This document shows, piece by piece, positions 45,500 through 53,256 of a stretch of 64,000 nt of DNA. The DNA is taken from positions 62,001 to 126,000 of the forward strand of contig UVIF01000002.1 in the NCBI GenBank assembly GCA_900596015.1, written 5' to 3'. The notes below the pieces were generated by a model. The model was not told the origin of the DNA and searched no databases. It saw only the letters and a program-made list of their open reading frames with translations. Positions within the stretch are counted from its first letter, which is position 1. Each line of letters starts with the position of its first letter. A program made the translations under genes and the position numbers. Source of the DNA: Pseudomonas viridiflava (GTDB lineage Bacteria; Pseudomonadota; Gammaproteobacteria; Pseudomonadales; Pseudomonadaceae).

Positions 45500-46426
45500 T
45501 CATACTGCTGCCTTGATGCGATCGACGACCCGTGCCGCCAGGTCGTCGGGGCGGAACTTGGCGAGGAAATCGTCGGCGCCGACCTTCTTGACCATGGCCT
45601 GGTTGAACACCCCTGACAACGACGTATGCAGAATGATGTGCAGCTTCTGCATGCGCGGGTCGCTGCGGATCTCGGCGGTCAGCGTGTAGCCATCCATCTC
45701 GGGCATCTCGATGTCGGAGATCAGCATGAGGAATTCCTCTTCCGGACGCTTGCCTTCGTCGACCATCTTGCGCAGGTATTCCAAGGCCTGGCGACCGTCG
45801 TTCAAGGCCACCACTTCAACCCCCACGGTCTGCAGGCAACGGGTCACCTGCTTGCGTGCCACCGATGAATCGTCGACGGTCAACACGCGCAGGGACACAG
45901 CCTTTTTGTGGGTTTCCTCGTCCACTACGCCAACCGAAATCGCTTCGGAGGTCGGTGCCACTTCGGCGAGGATTTTCTCGACGTCGATGATTTCCACCAA
46001 CTGGTTATCCACGCGGGTGACGGCCGTCAGGTAGTGATCGCGGCCGGTGCCCCTGGGTGGCGGATGGATCTCCTCCCAGTTCATGTTGACGATACGTTCC
46101 ACCGAATGCACCAGAAAGCCCTGAATCTTGGTGTTGTACTCGGTGATGATGACGAAGGTATCGGTAGACGCCACAAGGCCCGCAGCGCCCGTGGCCATGT
46201 CCAGATCGAGGATCGGAATGGTCGCGCCGCGAATGTTGGCCACGCCGCGAACCACCGGATTGGACTTCGGCAATACCGTCAGTTTGGGGCATTGCAGCAC
46301 CTCTCTGACCTTGAAGACGTTGATCCCGTAGAGCTGCTTGCCATTGAGGCGAAACAACAACAGCTCCAGGCGATTCTGCCCAACCAGCTGCGTGCGCTGG
46401 TTCACCGAATCCATTACACCCGCCAT
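45500..46426 (-). CDS. cheV: Chemotaxis coupling protein CheV
   Basis: CheV couples receptors to CheA and can be modulated by phosphorylation. The 308-residue product has a CheW domain (about 15-165; NVFKVREVLQCP, GVANIRGATIPILDL) and a receiver with D238 in LISDIEMPEMDGY. ATG at 46,426 follows AGGAG. It is transcribed away from flgA; the 58-base gap has a GCCGATAT on the minus strand, close to a FliA -10, but no matching -35 at the right distance, so its promoter is uncertain. Confidence 0.95.
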   Translation of the reverse strand: MAGVMDSVNQRTQLVGQNRLELLLFRLNGKQLYGINVFKVREVLQCPKLTVLPKSNPVVRGVANIRGATIPILDLDMATGAAGLVASTDTFVIITEYNTKIQGFLVHSVERIVNMNWEEIHPPPRGTGRDHYLTAVTRVDNQLVEIIDVEKILAEVAPTSEAISVGVVDEETHKKAVSLRVLTVDDSSVARKQVTRCLQTVGVEVVALNDGRQALEYLRKMVDEGKRPEEEFLMLISDIEMPEMDGYTLTAEIRSDPRMQKLHIILHTSLSGVFNQAMVKKVGADDFLAKFRPDDLAARVVDRIKAAV

Positions 46427-46457
46427 GCCCAAACTCCTCTTGCGACCCGCTCGATAT

Positions 46458-46473
46458 CGGCACGGGCCTTGCT
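46458..46473 (+). promoter_or_regulatory. Sigma-54-type site immediately upstream of flgA
   Basis: Plus strand reads CGGCAC-GGGCC-TTGCT, one mismatch from consensus. The predicted start is near 46,484, only a base or so before the flgA ATG at 46,485, so the message would be leaderless or the real start is elsewhere. Confidence 0.6.
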
Positions 46474-46484
46474 ATTAGCACTGC

Positions 46485-47237
46485 ATGAACGCAAAAACGA
46501 CAGTTTCTCGACACATCGCCGCGTATTTATTCTGGGCCGTTGCCACGGTGGGTGGCGCGGTGCTCGGCAGTGCGGCGCGCGCCGACAATGTCACATTGCC
46601 CGAACAGCTTATCGGTGTCACCCAGGGTTTTCTTGAGTTCACTGTTGAAGATTATCTGGCGACCTCGCAAATCCAGGGCCGCTACGAGATCGAAGTGAAC
46701 AACCTCGACCCGCGTCTGCGCATGCCCGGTTGCGACCGGCAGCTGTCGGCCACCCTGGAAAGCCCGGCGCAACCGATGGGCCGGGTGACCGTACGAGTGC
46801 GCTGCGAAGGCGCTGCGCCGTGGACGGTATTCGTTCCGGCGCAGGTCCGGCTGTTTCGCGAGGTGGTGACCACCACCCGACCCTTGAAGCGCGACAGCGT
46901 GTTGACGGAGGCCGACGTGGCGTTGCGCGAACGCGACGTCGGCGCCATGGGTCAAGGCTTCCTGGTCTCGCTGGACGAGGCCGTGGGCATGAAGCTGATC
47001 CGACCGACGGTGATCGACCAGGTGCTCACGCCGGTATTCCTCGAACAACAGGCCCTGGTGCTCAAGGGTGATCAGGTGGTGATCATTGCCCGCAGCGGCA
47101 CCCTGGCGGTCCGCATGCCGGGCGAAGCGCTGGCGCAGGGCGGCATGAGCGAGCAGATACGCGTACGCAACCTGAACTCCAAACGGGTGGTCAAGGCGCG
47201 CGTCACCGGGCCTGGACAAGTGGAAGTGGCGATGTAA
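46485..47237 (+). CDS. flgA: Flagellar P-ring assembly chaperone FlgA
   Basis: FlgA is a periplasmic chaperone for P-ring assembly. The 250-residue product has a signal peptide (about 1-33, ending SAARA) and a C-terminal SAF-type domain (TRPLKRDSVLTEADVALRERDV, VRNLNSKRVVKARVTGPGQVEV). ATG at 46,485 has no clear ribosome-binding site. It is divergent from cheV and heads flgA-flgM-flgN-flgZ. Confidence 0.95.
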   Translation: MNAKTTVSRHIAAYLFWAVATVGGAVLGSAARADNVTLPEQLIGVTQGFLEFTVEDYLATSQIQGRYEIEVNNLDPRLRMPGCDRQLSATLESPAQPMGRVTVRVRCEGAAPWTVFVPAQVRLFREVVTTTRPLKRDSVLTEADVALRERDVGAMGQGFLVSLDEAVGMKLIRPTVIDQVLTPVFLEQQALVLKGDQVVIIARSGTLAVRMPGEALAQGGMSEQIRVRNLNSKRVVKARVTGPGQVEVAM

Positions 47238-47323
47238 AAGCTGGCCGGCGAACCGGAGTTTTCCTACACTAGGGGCCTACACGGGCCCGTAGCCGCGGCA
47301 TCGGGCATTTGCGAAACAGCGCC

Positions 47324-47350
47324 TAAAGTTAATCGGGATTTGGCCGAAAA
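47324..47350 (+). promoter_or_regulatory. FliA (sigma-28) promoter of flgM
   Basis: Plus strand has TAAA (47,324-47,327), a 15-base spacer and GCCGAAAA (47,343-47,350), seven of eight matches to GCCGATAA. The spacing is exact. It lies about 37 bases before the flgM ATG. Confidence 0.88.
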
Positions 47351-47386
47351 CAAGGCAAGCGTCCAAATACCCAGAGGTTCAGAACA

Positions 47387-47692
47387 ATGGTTATCGACTT
47401 CAACCGAGTGGGCAACTCGCCGTCAGTGCAGGGTACTTCGCGTACCAGCGCTGCCAAGGAAGTGGCCGCCGACACGGCCGTGCCAAGCACGCCCGCCGTG
47501 AAGAGCGGGGAACCGGTCACCTTGAGCGATCAGGCCCAGCAAATGCAGAAAATCACCGACAAGCTGAGCGATCAGCCGACTGTCAACAGCGCCCGCGTCG
47601 CCGAGCTCAAGCAGGCTATCGCCGAGGGCAGCTATAAAGTCGACAGCGAGCGCGTTGCCAGCAAAATGCTCAATTTCGAAGCCCAGCGCTAG
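47387..47692 (+). CDS. flgM: Anti-sigma-28 factor FlgM
   Basis: FlgM binds FliA and blocks it until it is exported through the finished hook. The 101-residue product has the family pattern: a disordered N-terminus ([15 protein letters not shown]) and a C-terminal helical part that binds FliA ([29 protein letters not shown]). GAGGTT precedes ATG 47,387. In P. aeruginosa HsbA can bind FlgM, so the hsb module at 13.8-16.3 kb is probably linked to it. Confidence 0.96.
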   Translation: MVIDFNRVGNSPSVQGTSRTSAAKEVAADTAVPSTPAVKSGEPVTLSDQAQQMQKITDKLSDQPTVNSARVAELKQAIAEGSYKVDSERVASKMLNFEAQR

Positions 47693-47741
47693 CCCAGTCT
47701 AGGCGCCGGGGTTTCTGGACGCGTCAACGCCAGGGCTCACC

Positions 47742-48209
47742 ATGCACGATCAAACGCTGTTGCAGCTGATTGAAGAAGACCTCCCGTACGCAGGGCAGCT
47801 GCTCGAGCTGCTGCGCGACGAGTCGCAGGCGTTGCAGAGCCGCGACATGGAGCTTCTGGAAACGATTCTGGCGCAGAAGCAGTCATTGATCGTGCTGCTC
47901 GAGCAGAACGGACGCCGGCGTAGCCAGTTGCTCATGCAGCTTGGCCTGTCGGCGGATCGCGATGGCCTGCAGGCACTGGCACGCCAGTCGCACCTGGGCG
48001 ATGCGTTGCTGGCCCGAGGCGATGCGCTGAGTCAGTTGCTCGCGCAGTGCCAGGCCATCAATGCGCAGGTGGGCCAGGGCATCGTGCGTCAGCAAGTGGC
48101 GACTGCCAACCAGATCCGCATCCTCACTGGCGCCGAGCCACCGTCGCTCTACAACAGCCGTGGCTCGACCGCACGAATGGCTACCTACCGCGCCCTCAGC
48201 CAGGCCTGA
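47742..48209 (+). CDS. flgN: Flagellar export chaperone FlgN
   Basis: FlgN is the export chaperone for FlgK and FlgL. The 155-residue product is helical, with a long N-terminal coiled-coil ([28 protein letters not shown]) typical of FlgN. ATG at 47,742 follows AGGG. It lies 49 bases after flgM. Confidence 0.93.
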   Translation: MHDQTLLQLIEEDLPYAGQLLELLRDESQALQSRDMELLETILAQKQSLIVLLEQNGRRRSQLLMQLGLSADRDGLQALARQSHLGDALLARGDALSQLLAQCQAINAQVGQGIVRQQVATANQIRILTGAEPPSLYNSRGSTARMATYRALSQA

Positions 48210-48238
48210 CTTGCGTGTTCCCCGGAGTAGATCAGAAC

Positions 48239-48985
48239 GTGTCAAACGCATCCAACGTGGAAGACGCCCCGCAACCGCCCAAGGTGCTTGCAACGCCCCT
48301 GGAAGTCGCTGCCAACTTGCGCATGCTCCAGGAAAGCCACGACCCGCTGATCATCACGTTTCACGAGCGCGCCCTGCGTTGCCAGAGCTTTGTGGTGGAA
48401 GTGGACCGGGATAACCTGCGCATCGTCCTCGACGAAATGATCCCCCGCGAAGGCGAGAAATACCTGGAAGCAGGTGAGGGATTCAAGGTCGAAGGCTTTC
48501 ATGACGGCGTGCGCGTTGCCTGGGAAAGCCATGGCAACTGGACCATCACCCAGAAACAGGGCAGCCGCTGCTACGTCGGCGCACTGCCTGGCCAGGTGGT
48601 CTACCACCAGCGACGCAATGCCTTTCGTGCCGCGCTCAAGCTTTCCCAACTGGTCGATGTGGAAATCGCCGGCAGCCGGCTAAAAAGCACCTTGGTGGGC
48701 AAGCTGCTGGACATCTCGGCCCATGGCTGCAAGCTGCGGTTCGAGGGCGACATCGCCGAGCGGTTGCAGTTGGGGCAGATCTACGAGCGCTTCAGCGCCG
48801 GGCTGCCCTTCGGTGCCATGAATACGGCGGTCGAGCTGCGCCATCTGCATTTCGAAGAGCGCATCGACACCACCTTCGTTGGCGTGCGCTTCCACAATAT
48901 CCCGGGGCTGATGCAGCGGCAGCTCGAGCGCTTCGTGCATCAATTGCAACGCGACGCACAGCGCTTCGACCGGGACGACTTCTAA
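48239..48985 (+). CDS. flgZ: c-di-GMP-binding flagellar brake protein FlgZ (YcgR type)
   Basis: FlgZ slows the motor when c-di-GMP is high. The 248-residue product has an N-terminal YcgR domain (about 15-115) and a C-terminal PilZ domain with c-di-GMP motifs RRNAFR (125-130) and DISAHG (158-163). Start is GTG at 48,239 with GGAG 11 bases upstream; it lies 29 bases after the flgN stop. It closes the flgAMNZ unit and meets the MFS gene tail to tail. Confidence 0.93.
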   Translation: MSNASNVEDAPQPPKVLATPLEVAANLRMLQESHDPLIITFHERALRCQSFVVEVDRDNLRIVLDEMIPREGEKYLEAGEGFKVEGFHDGVRVAWESHGNWTITQKQGSRCYVGALPGQVVYHQRRNAFRAALKLSQLVDVEIAGSRLKSTLVGKLLDISAHGCKLRFEGDIAERLQLGQIYERFSAGLPFGAMNTAVELRHLHFEERIDTTFVGVRFHNIPGLMQRQLERFVHQLQRDAQRFDRDDF

Positions 48986-48987
48986 AC

Positions 48988-49014
48988 CCAGGCCGCACCT
49001 CGAGCGCGGCCTGG
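48988..49014. terminator. Hairpin between convergent flgZ and MFS genes
   Basis: Perfect 9-base stem CCAGGCCGC/GCGGCCTGG, 9-base loop. It lies 2 bases after the flgZ stop and 7 bases beyond the MFS stop. No T-run on either side; it probably ends both messages by other means. Confidence 0.55.
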
Positions 49015-49021
49015 CGGCACG

Positions 49022-50314
49022 CTAGCCGGCCTTGGCGGGTTCTTCGTCGGCCGGCTCGGTGTTCTGCATCTGTTCCTGCACCATGTGCTCGTCCACCCGC
49101 GGGTCCAAAGCTGCGGCCAACGGCGAGTTGGCGGCCGGCATGGCCACGTGATGCAACGGTGCGTCGTCCACGACGTGCAGGTTGGTCACTGCCTTCGGCC
49201 GGATCCGCCATACCAGCACCACGGCGAAGAAGCTGAAGAAGGCATACAGCATCTGGCTGCCGAACTGCTTCATCAGTACCCCTGCCACCAATGGGCCGAT
49301 ACAGGCGCCCACACCGTAGGTTACCAACAGCATGGCGGTCAGCGAGACTCGTCGATCGGCCTCGACGTGGTCGTTGGAAAACGCCACGGCCAGTGGGTAC
49401 AGCGAGAACTGCAGCAGCGACACCAGGAAGCCGGCTGCGAACAGCACCTCCAGCGGCACAGCTGGAATCAGCGCCAGGGGCAACGCGGCGACGGCGATAC
49501 CGACTGCCACGCAGCGGATCAGCAGCGCACGGTCGTAACGGTCCGACAGCCAGCCCAGCGGCCACTGCACCAGCAACCCGGCAAAAATGCACGAACCCAT
49601 GAACAGGCCGACCTGCTCCGTGCTCAGGCCCTGCGCCGAGGCGTACAACGGCGCCAGACCGTAGAACGAACCGACGATCAGGCCTGAGCCAAGCACGGTG
49701 CTCAGTGACTGCGGCACGCGACTGATGAAGAAGCGTGGCTCCATGGGCGCCGGGTGCATGGGCGCCGGGTGAATCCGCCGCGTCAGGGCCACCGGCACCA
49801 GGCACAGGGCGAAGCACAGCGCGACCAGCATGAGCAGTTCCAGGCCCAGTTGCGGATGCACCACCAGAATCAGCTGGCCCAGCACCAGGCCCAGGTAGGA
49901 AGCGATCATGTAGCCGCTGAACACCGCACCGCGTTGCTTGCTGTCGGCCTGCTCGTTGAGCCAGCTTTCGATCACCATGTACTGGCACATCATGCCCAGA
50001 CCGACGATGACCCGAAGGAACAGCCAGGCTGGCAGGTAGTTGACCAGGCCATGGCCCAGCACGGCAGCGCCGACGATGCCGGCGCAGGTGGCATAGGCAC
50101 GGATATGGCCAACACGGGCGATCAACCTGTGACCGATCTTGCCGCCCAAAGCCAGGCCGAAATAGTTGGCGGCCATCAGCGCACCTACCCACAGGCTGTC
50201 GACCTGCTCGGCCGACAGGCGCAGGGCGAGGTAGGTACTCAACAAGCCAGAGCCGATCAGCATCATCAGTGAGGCGAAATACAGGGCTCGAAAGTTTTTC
50301 CAGATTTGGCGCAT
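49022..50314 (-). CDS. MFS transporter (YcaD-like)
   Basis: A 430-residue inner-membrane transporter with about 12 predicted helices and an acidic C-terminal tail (about 375-430). The pattern GALMAANYFGLALGGKIGHRLIARVGHIRAY is typical of the MFS loop 2-3, and the overall form resembles the YcaD family, whose substrate is not known. The middle loop carries two copies of a 15-base direct repeat (encoding HPAPM twice). ATG at 50,314. It lies tail-to-tail with flgZ and downstream of the ligase gene. Confidence 0.88.
   Translation of the reverse strand: MRQIWKNFRALYFASLMMLIGSGLLSTYLALRLSAEQVDSLWVGALMAANYFGLALGGKIGHRLIARVGHIRAYATCAGIVGAAVLGHGLVNYLPAWLFLRVIVGLGMMCQYMVIESWLNEQADSKQRGAVFSGYMIASYLGLVLGQLILVVHPQLGLELLMLVALCFALCLVPVALTRRIHPAPMHPAPMEPRFFISRVPQSLSTVLGSGLIVGSFYGLAPLYASAQGLSTEQVGLFMGSCIFAGLLVQWPLGWLSDRYDRALLIRCVAVGIAVAALPLALIPAVPLEVLFAAGFLVSLLQFSLYPLAVAFSNDHVEADRRVSLTAMLLVTYGVGACIGPLVAGVLMKQFGSQMLYAFFSFFAVVLVWRIRPKAVTNLHVVDDAPLHHVAMPAANSPLAAALDPRVDEHMVQEQMQNTEPADEEPAKAG
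49742..49771. repeat. 15-base direct duplication in the MFS gene
   Basis: Two identical 15-base units (49,742-49,756 and 49,757-49,771) encode HPAPM twice in the loop between the two halves of the transporter. It is likely a recent in-frame slippage event. Confidence 0.9.
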
Positions 50315-50430
50315 TGCAGGTCCGCGGTAAAGGGTGTCGGAACGATCAGTTCACAGGCGACGCCCTTTTCCGCCACCCCGGTTGAGCGCGGCGGGGAAAA
50401 ATCGTCACCTGCATGCAAGCTGTTGCAGGG

Positions 50431-51774
50431 TCAAGCCTGGGCCGCCAGCACCCGGCGCTCCCAGGGCGTGATTTCGTCGAAGAAACTCGCCAGCTCCAGG
50501 GTCTTGGTCGCAATGTAGCCTTCGATGAACACATTGCCGAACAGTTCCCTGGCCAACGGGCTGCGCTTGAGACGCTCCAGGGCCGCATGCAAGGTACATG
50601 GCAACGACAATTCTTCCGGCACGGCAAGGTCGCCCTGCATGGGCTGCGAGGGCTCGAGCCGGTGCTCGATGCCGTGCAGGCCGGCGGCGAGGCTGGCTGC
50701 GATGGCCAGGTAGGGATTGGCATCGGCGCCGGGCAGACGATTCTCGACCCTGCGTGCGCAGGCAGCGCTGGCCGGTATGCGCAGCCCGGCGGCGCGGTTG
50801 TCATGGGACCAGCAGGCATTGTTGGGCGACGCATAGGGCTGACACAGGCGCTGGTAGGAATTCACGTTGGGTGCCAGCAGCGCCGTGAAATCGGCCATGG
50901 CCGCCTGTTGCCCGCCGATGAAATGACGGAAGGTGTCGGTGGGCTGGTCATGGGCATCGTTGAACACGTTGAGGCCACTGTCCAGCGCCACCACGCTCTG
51001 ATGAATGTGCATCGAACTGCCAGCCACCCGCGCCAGCGGCTTGGCCATGCACACCACGCTCAGCCCATGCTTGAGCCCGACTTCCTTGAGCAAGTGCTTG
51101 AACAGGAAGGTTTGGTCGGCGAGCAGCAACGGATCACCATGCAGCAGGTTGATCTCGTACTGGCTGACGCCCATTTCGTGCATCACCGTGTCGCGCGGCA
51201 CCCCCAGCGCTGCCATGCTGCGGTAGACCTCGCTGAAAAACGGCCGCAAGCCATTGTTGGACCCTACGCTGAACGCACTGCTGCCATCCTCACGTCGGCC
51301 ATCCAGCCCGATCGGCGCCTGGAAAGGCAGCGACGGATCGGGATTGGCGGCGAAGACGAAGAATTCCAGTTCGGTGGCCACCACCGGCGCCAAGCCCAGG
51401 CGCTCATAGCGTGCAACCATTGTTTTGAGCAGGCCGCGGGTCGACAGCGCAGAAAACCCGCCGGTCAACTCCTCGGCATCGCAGACCACCCAGGCACGGG
51501 CCGGCTCGCTCCAGGGCAGGCGCTGCAACCGAGTCAGGTCGGCCACCAGCGCGACGTCGCCGTCGTCGGCGCCGTAGTAGCGGCTGGGCGGGTAGCCGCC
51601 CATGATGCATTGCAGCAGCACGCCGCTGGCCAGTTGCAGACGACGACCCTGCAAAAACCCCTCCGCCGTCATGACCTTGCCTCGCGGTACGCCGTTGAGA
51701 TCAGGTGTGACGCATTCGATTTCATCAACACCGCTCAGACGCTCGGCGACCGTACGCAGTCCTTCGCTACTCAT
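50431..51774 (-). CDS. Glutamine synthetase family protein, PuuA-type gamma-glutamylamine ligase
   Basis: A glutamine synthetase-type ligase of 447 residues that probably links glutamate to an amine, as gamma-glutamylputrescine synthetases do. It has ATELEFFVF (metal-binding glutamates), GVSQYEINL, the His of GSSMHIHQS, the arginine-rich NSYQRLCQPYASPNNACWSHDNRAAGLRIP and VENRLPGADANPYLA. There is no C-terminal adenylylation-type region seen, unlike housekeeping GlnA. ATG at 51,774; a longer in-frame stretch has no family match. The substrate cannot be read; no polyamine genes are adjacent. Confidence 0.85.
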   Translation of the reverse strand: MSSEGLRTVAERLSGVDEIECVTPDLNGVPRGKVMTAEGFLQGRRLQLASGVLLQCIMGGYPPSRYYGADDGDVALVADLTRLQRLPWSEPARAWVVCDAEELTGGFSALSTRGLLKTMVARYERLGLAPVVATELEFFVFAANPDPSLPFQAPIGLDGRREDGSSAFSVGSNNGLRPFFSEVYRSMAALGVPRDTVMHEMGVSQYEINLLHGDPLLLADQTFLFKHLLKEVGLKHGLSVVCMAKPLARVAGSSMHIHQSVVALDSGLNVFNDAHDQPTDTFRHFIGGQQAAMADFTALLAPNVNSYQRLCQPYASPNNACWSHDNRAAGLRIPASAACARRVENRLPGADANPYLAIAASLAAGLHGIEHRLEPSQPMQGDLAVPEELSLPCTLHAALERLKRSPLARELFGNVFIEGYIATKTLELASFFDEITPWERRVLAAQA

Positions 51775-51817
51775 TTCTCTGCCCTTGACGCTCAATGCCG
51801 TACTCGGCGATGTGCAC

Positions 51818-51847
51818 AAAATACGCAACGCAGCCGGCGCGTGACAA
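51818..51847 (-). promoter_or_regulatory. Candidate sigma-70 promoter of the ligase gene
   Basis: Minus strand TTGTCA (51,847-51,842), an 18-base spacer and TATTTT (51,823-51,818): five and four consensus matches. It lies about 45 bases before the ATG. Confidence 0.35.
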
Positions 51848-51901
51848 GCCATCCGCAGGAAGCGTTGCGAACAAGTCGCTTGCCGATAGCGTAGCGCCAG
51901 T

Positions 51902-51966
51902 ACACAGTGTAGTGACTTGGATCCAAGCAGCTCGATGCTGCGCCTTGTTCGTCGGCTCGGCGAACA
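51902..51966. promoter_or_regulatory. Operator-like inverted repeats in the divergent intergenic region
   Basis: Three inverted repeats lie close together: ACAC-A-GTGT (51,902-51,910), CTTGGATCCAAG (51,916-51,927, perfect 12-base palindrome) and TGTTCG-N9-CGAACA (51,946-51,966). They lie between the ligase gene and the winged-helix regulator, and the last is only about 15 bases before the regulator ATG. An autoregulatory operator is possible. Confidence 0.4.
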
Positions 51967-51981
51967 GCAGGAATGATACAC

Positions 51982-52707
51982 ATGGACGTTTTGGCTGCAC
52001 TGTTTCACCCGCTTGAACCGCGTCTTCTCATGCTTTGCAGCGATACCTCACGGACCGACTCGCTCGAGCGCTACCTTCGCCACCTTTCCCTGCCCGTCGA
52101 GGGCCTGCAGCCGGACTTGCAGCCGACATTCGACTACGAAACGAGCCGGCACAAGGCCATTCTCGTCGAGCCTGGCCGTGGCGAACGACAACAGGCCGTC
52201 CGCTGGGTCGACGATATCCGTCGCGGCAACAGCTGGGCGTCGGTGCTGGTCGCCCTGACCGGTGCCGACCCGGCCATTCGCCAGGCCTACCAACACGCTG
52301 GGGCCGACCACGTGCTGCGATTGCCGGGCCCGGAGCAGGAGCGCGAAGCCTTCTATCTCGCGCTGTTCCAGAACCCCGACTACTGGAATCTGGTCCCACC
52401 GGTGCTGGATCCCGTACGTCTGTGCCTGGAAGACCCGACGCACCGCCTGGACCTGACCTTTGTGCAGGTTCAGGTGGTTCTGGCGCTGTTGTACGCCCCC
52501 CATCACCAGCTGAGCTTCGACGACTTGGCACAACTGCTGGGGCTTAATGTGCGCACCTACGACGTACGGGTGGTGGAGAAATTCGTCAGTCGCCTGCGCA
52601 GCAGCATTCGCCAAGCCTTCGGCACCAATGTCATCCAGAGCGTCCGCGGCACCGGCTATCGCCTGAGTCGCGGCTGCATCTCGCCCCCGCCCATCGCCTT
52701 TCGCTGA
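51982..52707 (+). CDS. Orphan response-regulator-like protein with degenerate receiver and OmpR-type winged helix
   Basis: A 241-residue DNA-binding protein. Residues about 15-125 look like a receiver: LLMLCSDT for strand 1, AILVEPG (59-65) for strand 3, SVLVALTGAD for strand 4 and AGADHVLRLP near strand 5. The acidic pair is lost, Glu63 stands where the phospho-Asp would be, and the strand 5 Lys-Pro is Leu-Pro. Residues about 145-230 form an OmpR/PhoB winged helix ending VRGTGYRL. I chose ATG at 51,982 because AGGA lies 9 bases upstream. No kinase is adjacent. It may regulate the adhesin operon on the other side, but this is inference from position. Confidence 0.8.
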   Translation: MDVLAALFHPLEPRLLMLCSDTSRTDSLERYLRHLSLPVEGLQPDLQPTFDYETSRHKAILVEPGRGERQQAVRWVDDIRRGNSWASVLVALTGADPAIRQAYQHAGADHVLRLPGPEQEREAFYLALFQNPDYWNLVPPVLDPVRLCLEDPTHRLDLTFVQVQVVLALLYAPHHQLSFDDLAQLLGLNVRTYDVRVVEKFVSRLRSSIRQAFGTNVIQSVRGTGYRLSRGCISPPPIAFR

Positions 52708-52815
52708 AAATCGCTTTTCGTCAGACCGATGGCCGTTGGCGATTTTTTCAAAGCGTACTAGCCTTGAATTGATAGGGAATTTGGATCCAGCACCCCGTTT
52801 TGAAGGAACGACCCC

Positions 52816-53256
52816 ATGCCTACGGACCTTGGCAACAAATATTCTTCCGTCTATACCCAGCTCTATACGGCCCATCAAACAGCGGATGACGCGCACCTTG
52901 CACACGGCCGCTGGTGGTTCAACGACATCGACCGAACCCTGACCCAGAACGGTATCAGCGTGGCCTTGACGCGCACCGAGTGCTCGCTGCTGAGCCTGCT
53001 CGCCTTCAGCAGCGAGCGAGTGGTCAGCAAGGAAGCGCTGATCGCCGGGCTGGGCAAGAACCCCAGTCAGTACAACGGGCTGGAAATGTCCTTGAGCCGC
53101 CTGCAAAGCAAGTTTGGCCAATGCAGCGGTGGTGAGCGTCTGATCCGCTCGGTACGCAACCGCGGCTACTGCCTGGCACAGGTGGTGCGTTCGGCGTATT
53201 GCCCGAGCTGGAAATCGCCGGGGAGCCAGGCTGCCGAGCCCCCCTGCTCTTCCTAG
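52816..53256 (+). CDS. Orphan winged-helix regulator without receiver
   Basis: A 146-residue protein whose residues about 33-122 form an OmpR-type winged helix (RWWFNDIDRTLTQNGISVALTRTECSLL, ending VRNRGYCL). There is a short N-terminal part (1-30) and a Ser/Cys/Pro-rich tail, no receiver and no membrane helix. It resembles the C-terminal half of the preceding protein, so the pair may be related by duplication. AAGGAA precedes ATG 52,816. Its stop TAG overlaps the TAG of the HlyD gene on the other strand (shared CTAG), so the two messages overlap. Function unknown; a link to adhesion is inferred. Confidence 0.75.
   Translation: MPTDLGNKYSSVYTQLYTAHQTADDAHLAHGRWWFNDIDRTLTQNGISVALTRTECSLLSLLAFSSERVVSKEALIAGLGKNPSQYNGLEMSLSRLQSKFGQCSGGERLIRSVRNRGYCLAQVVRSAYCPSWKSPGSQAAEPPCSS

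Noticed and set aside
46427..46484. A FliA promoter for cheV based on GCCGATAT on the minus strand
   Set aside because: No TAAA-like -35 lies 15 bases upstream; the -10-like sequence overlaps the flgA sigma-54 site and may be chance.
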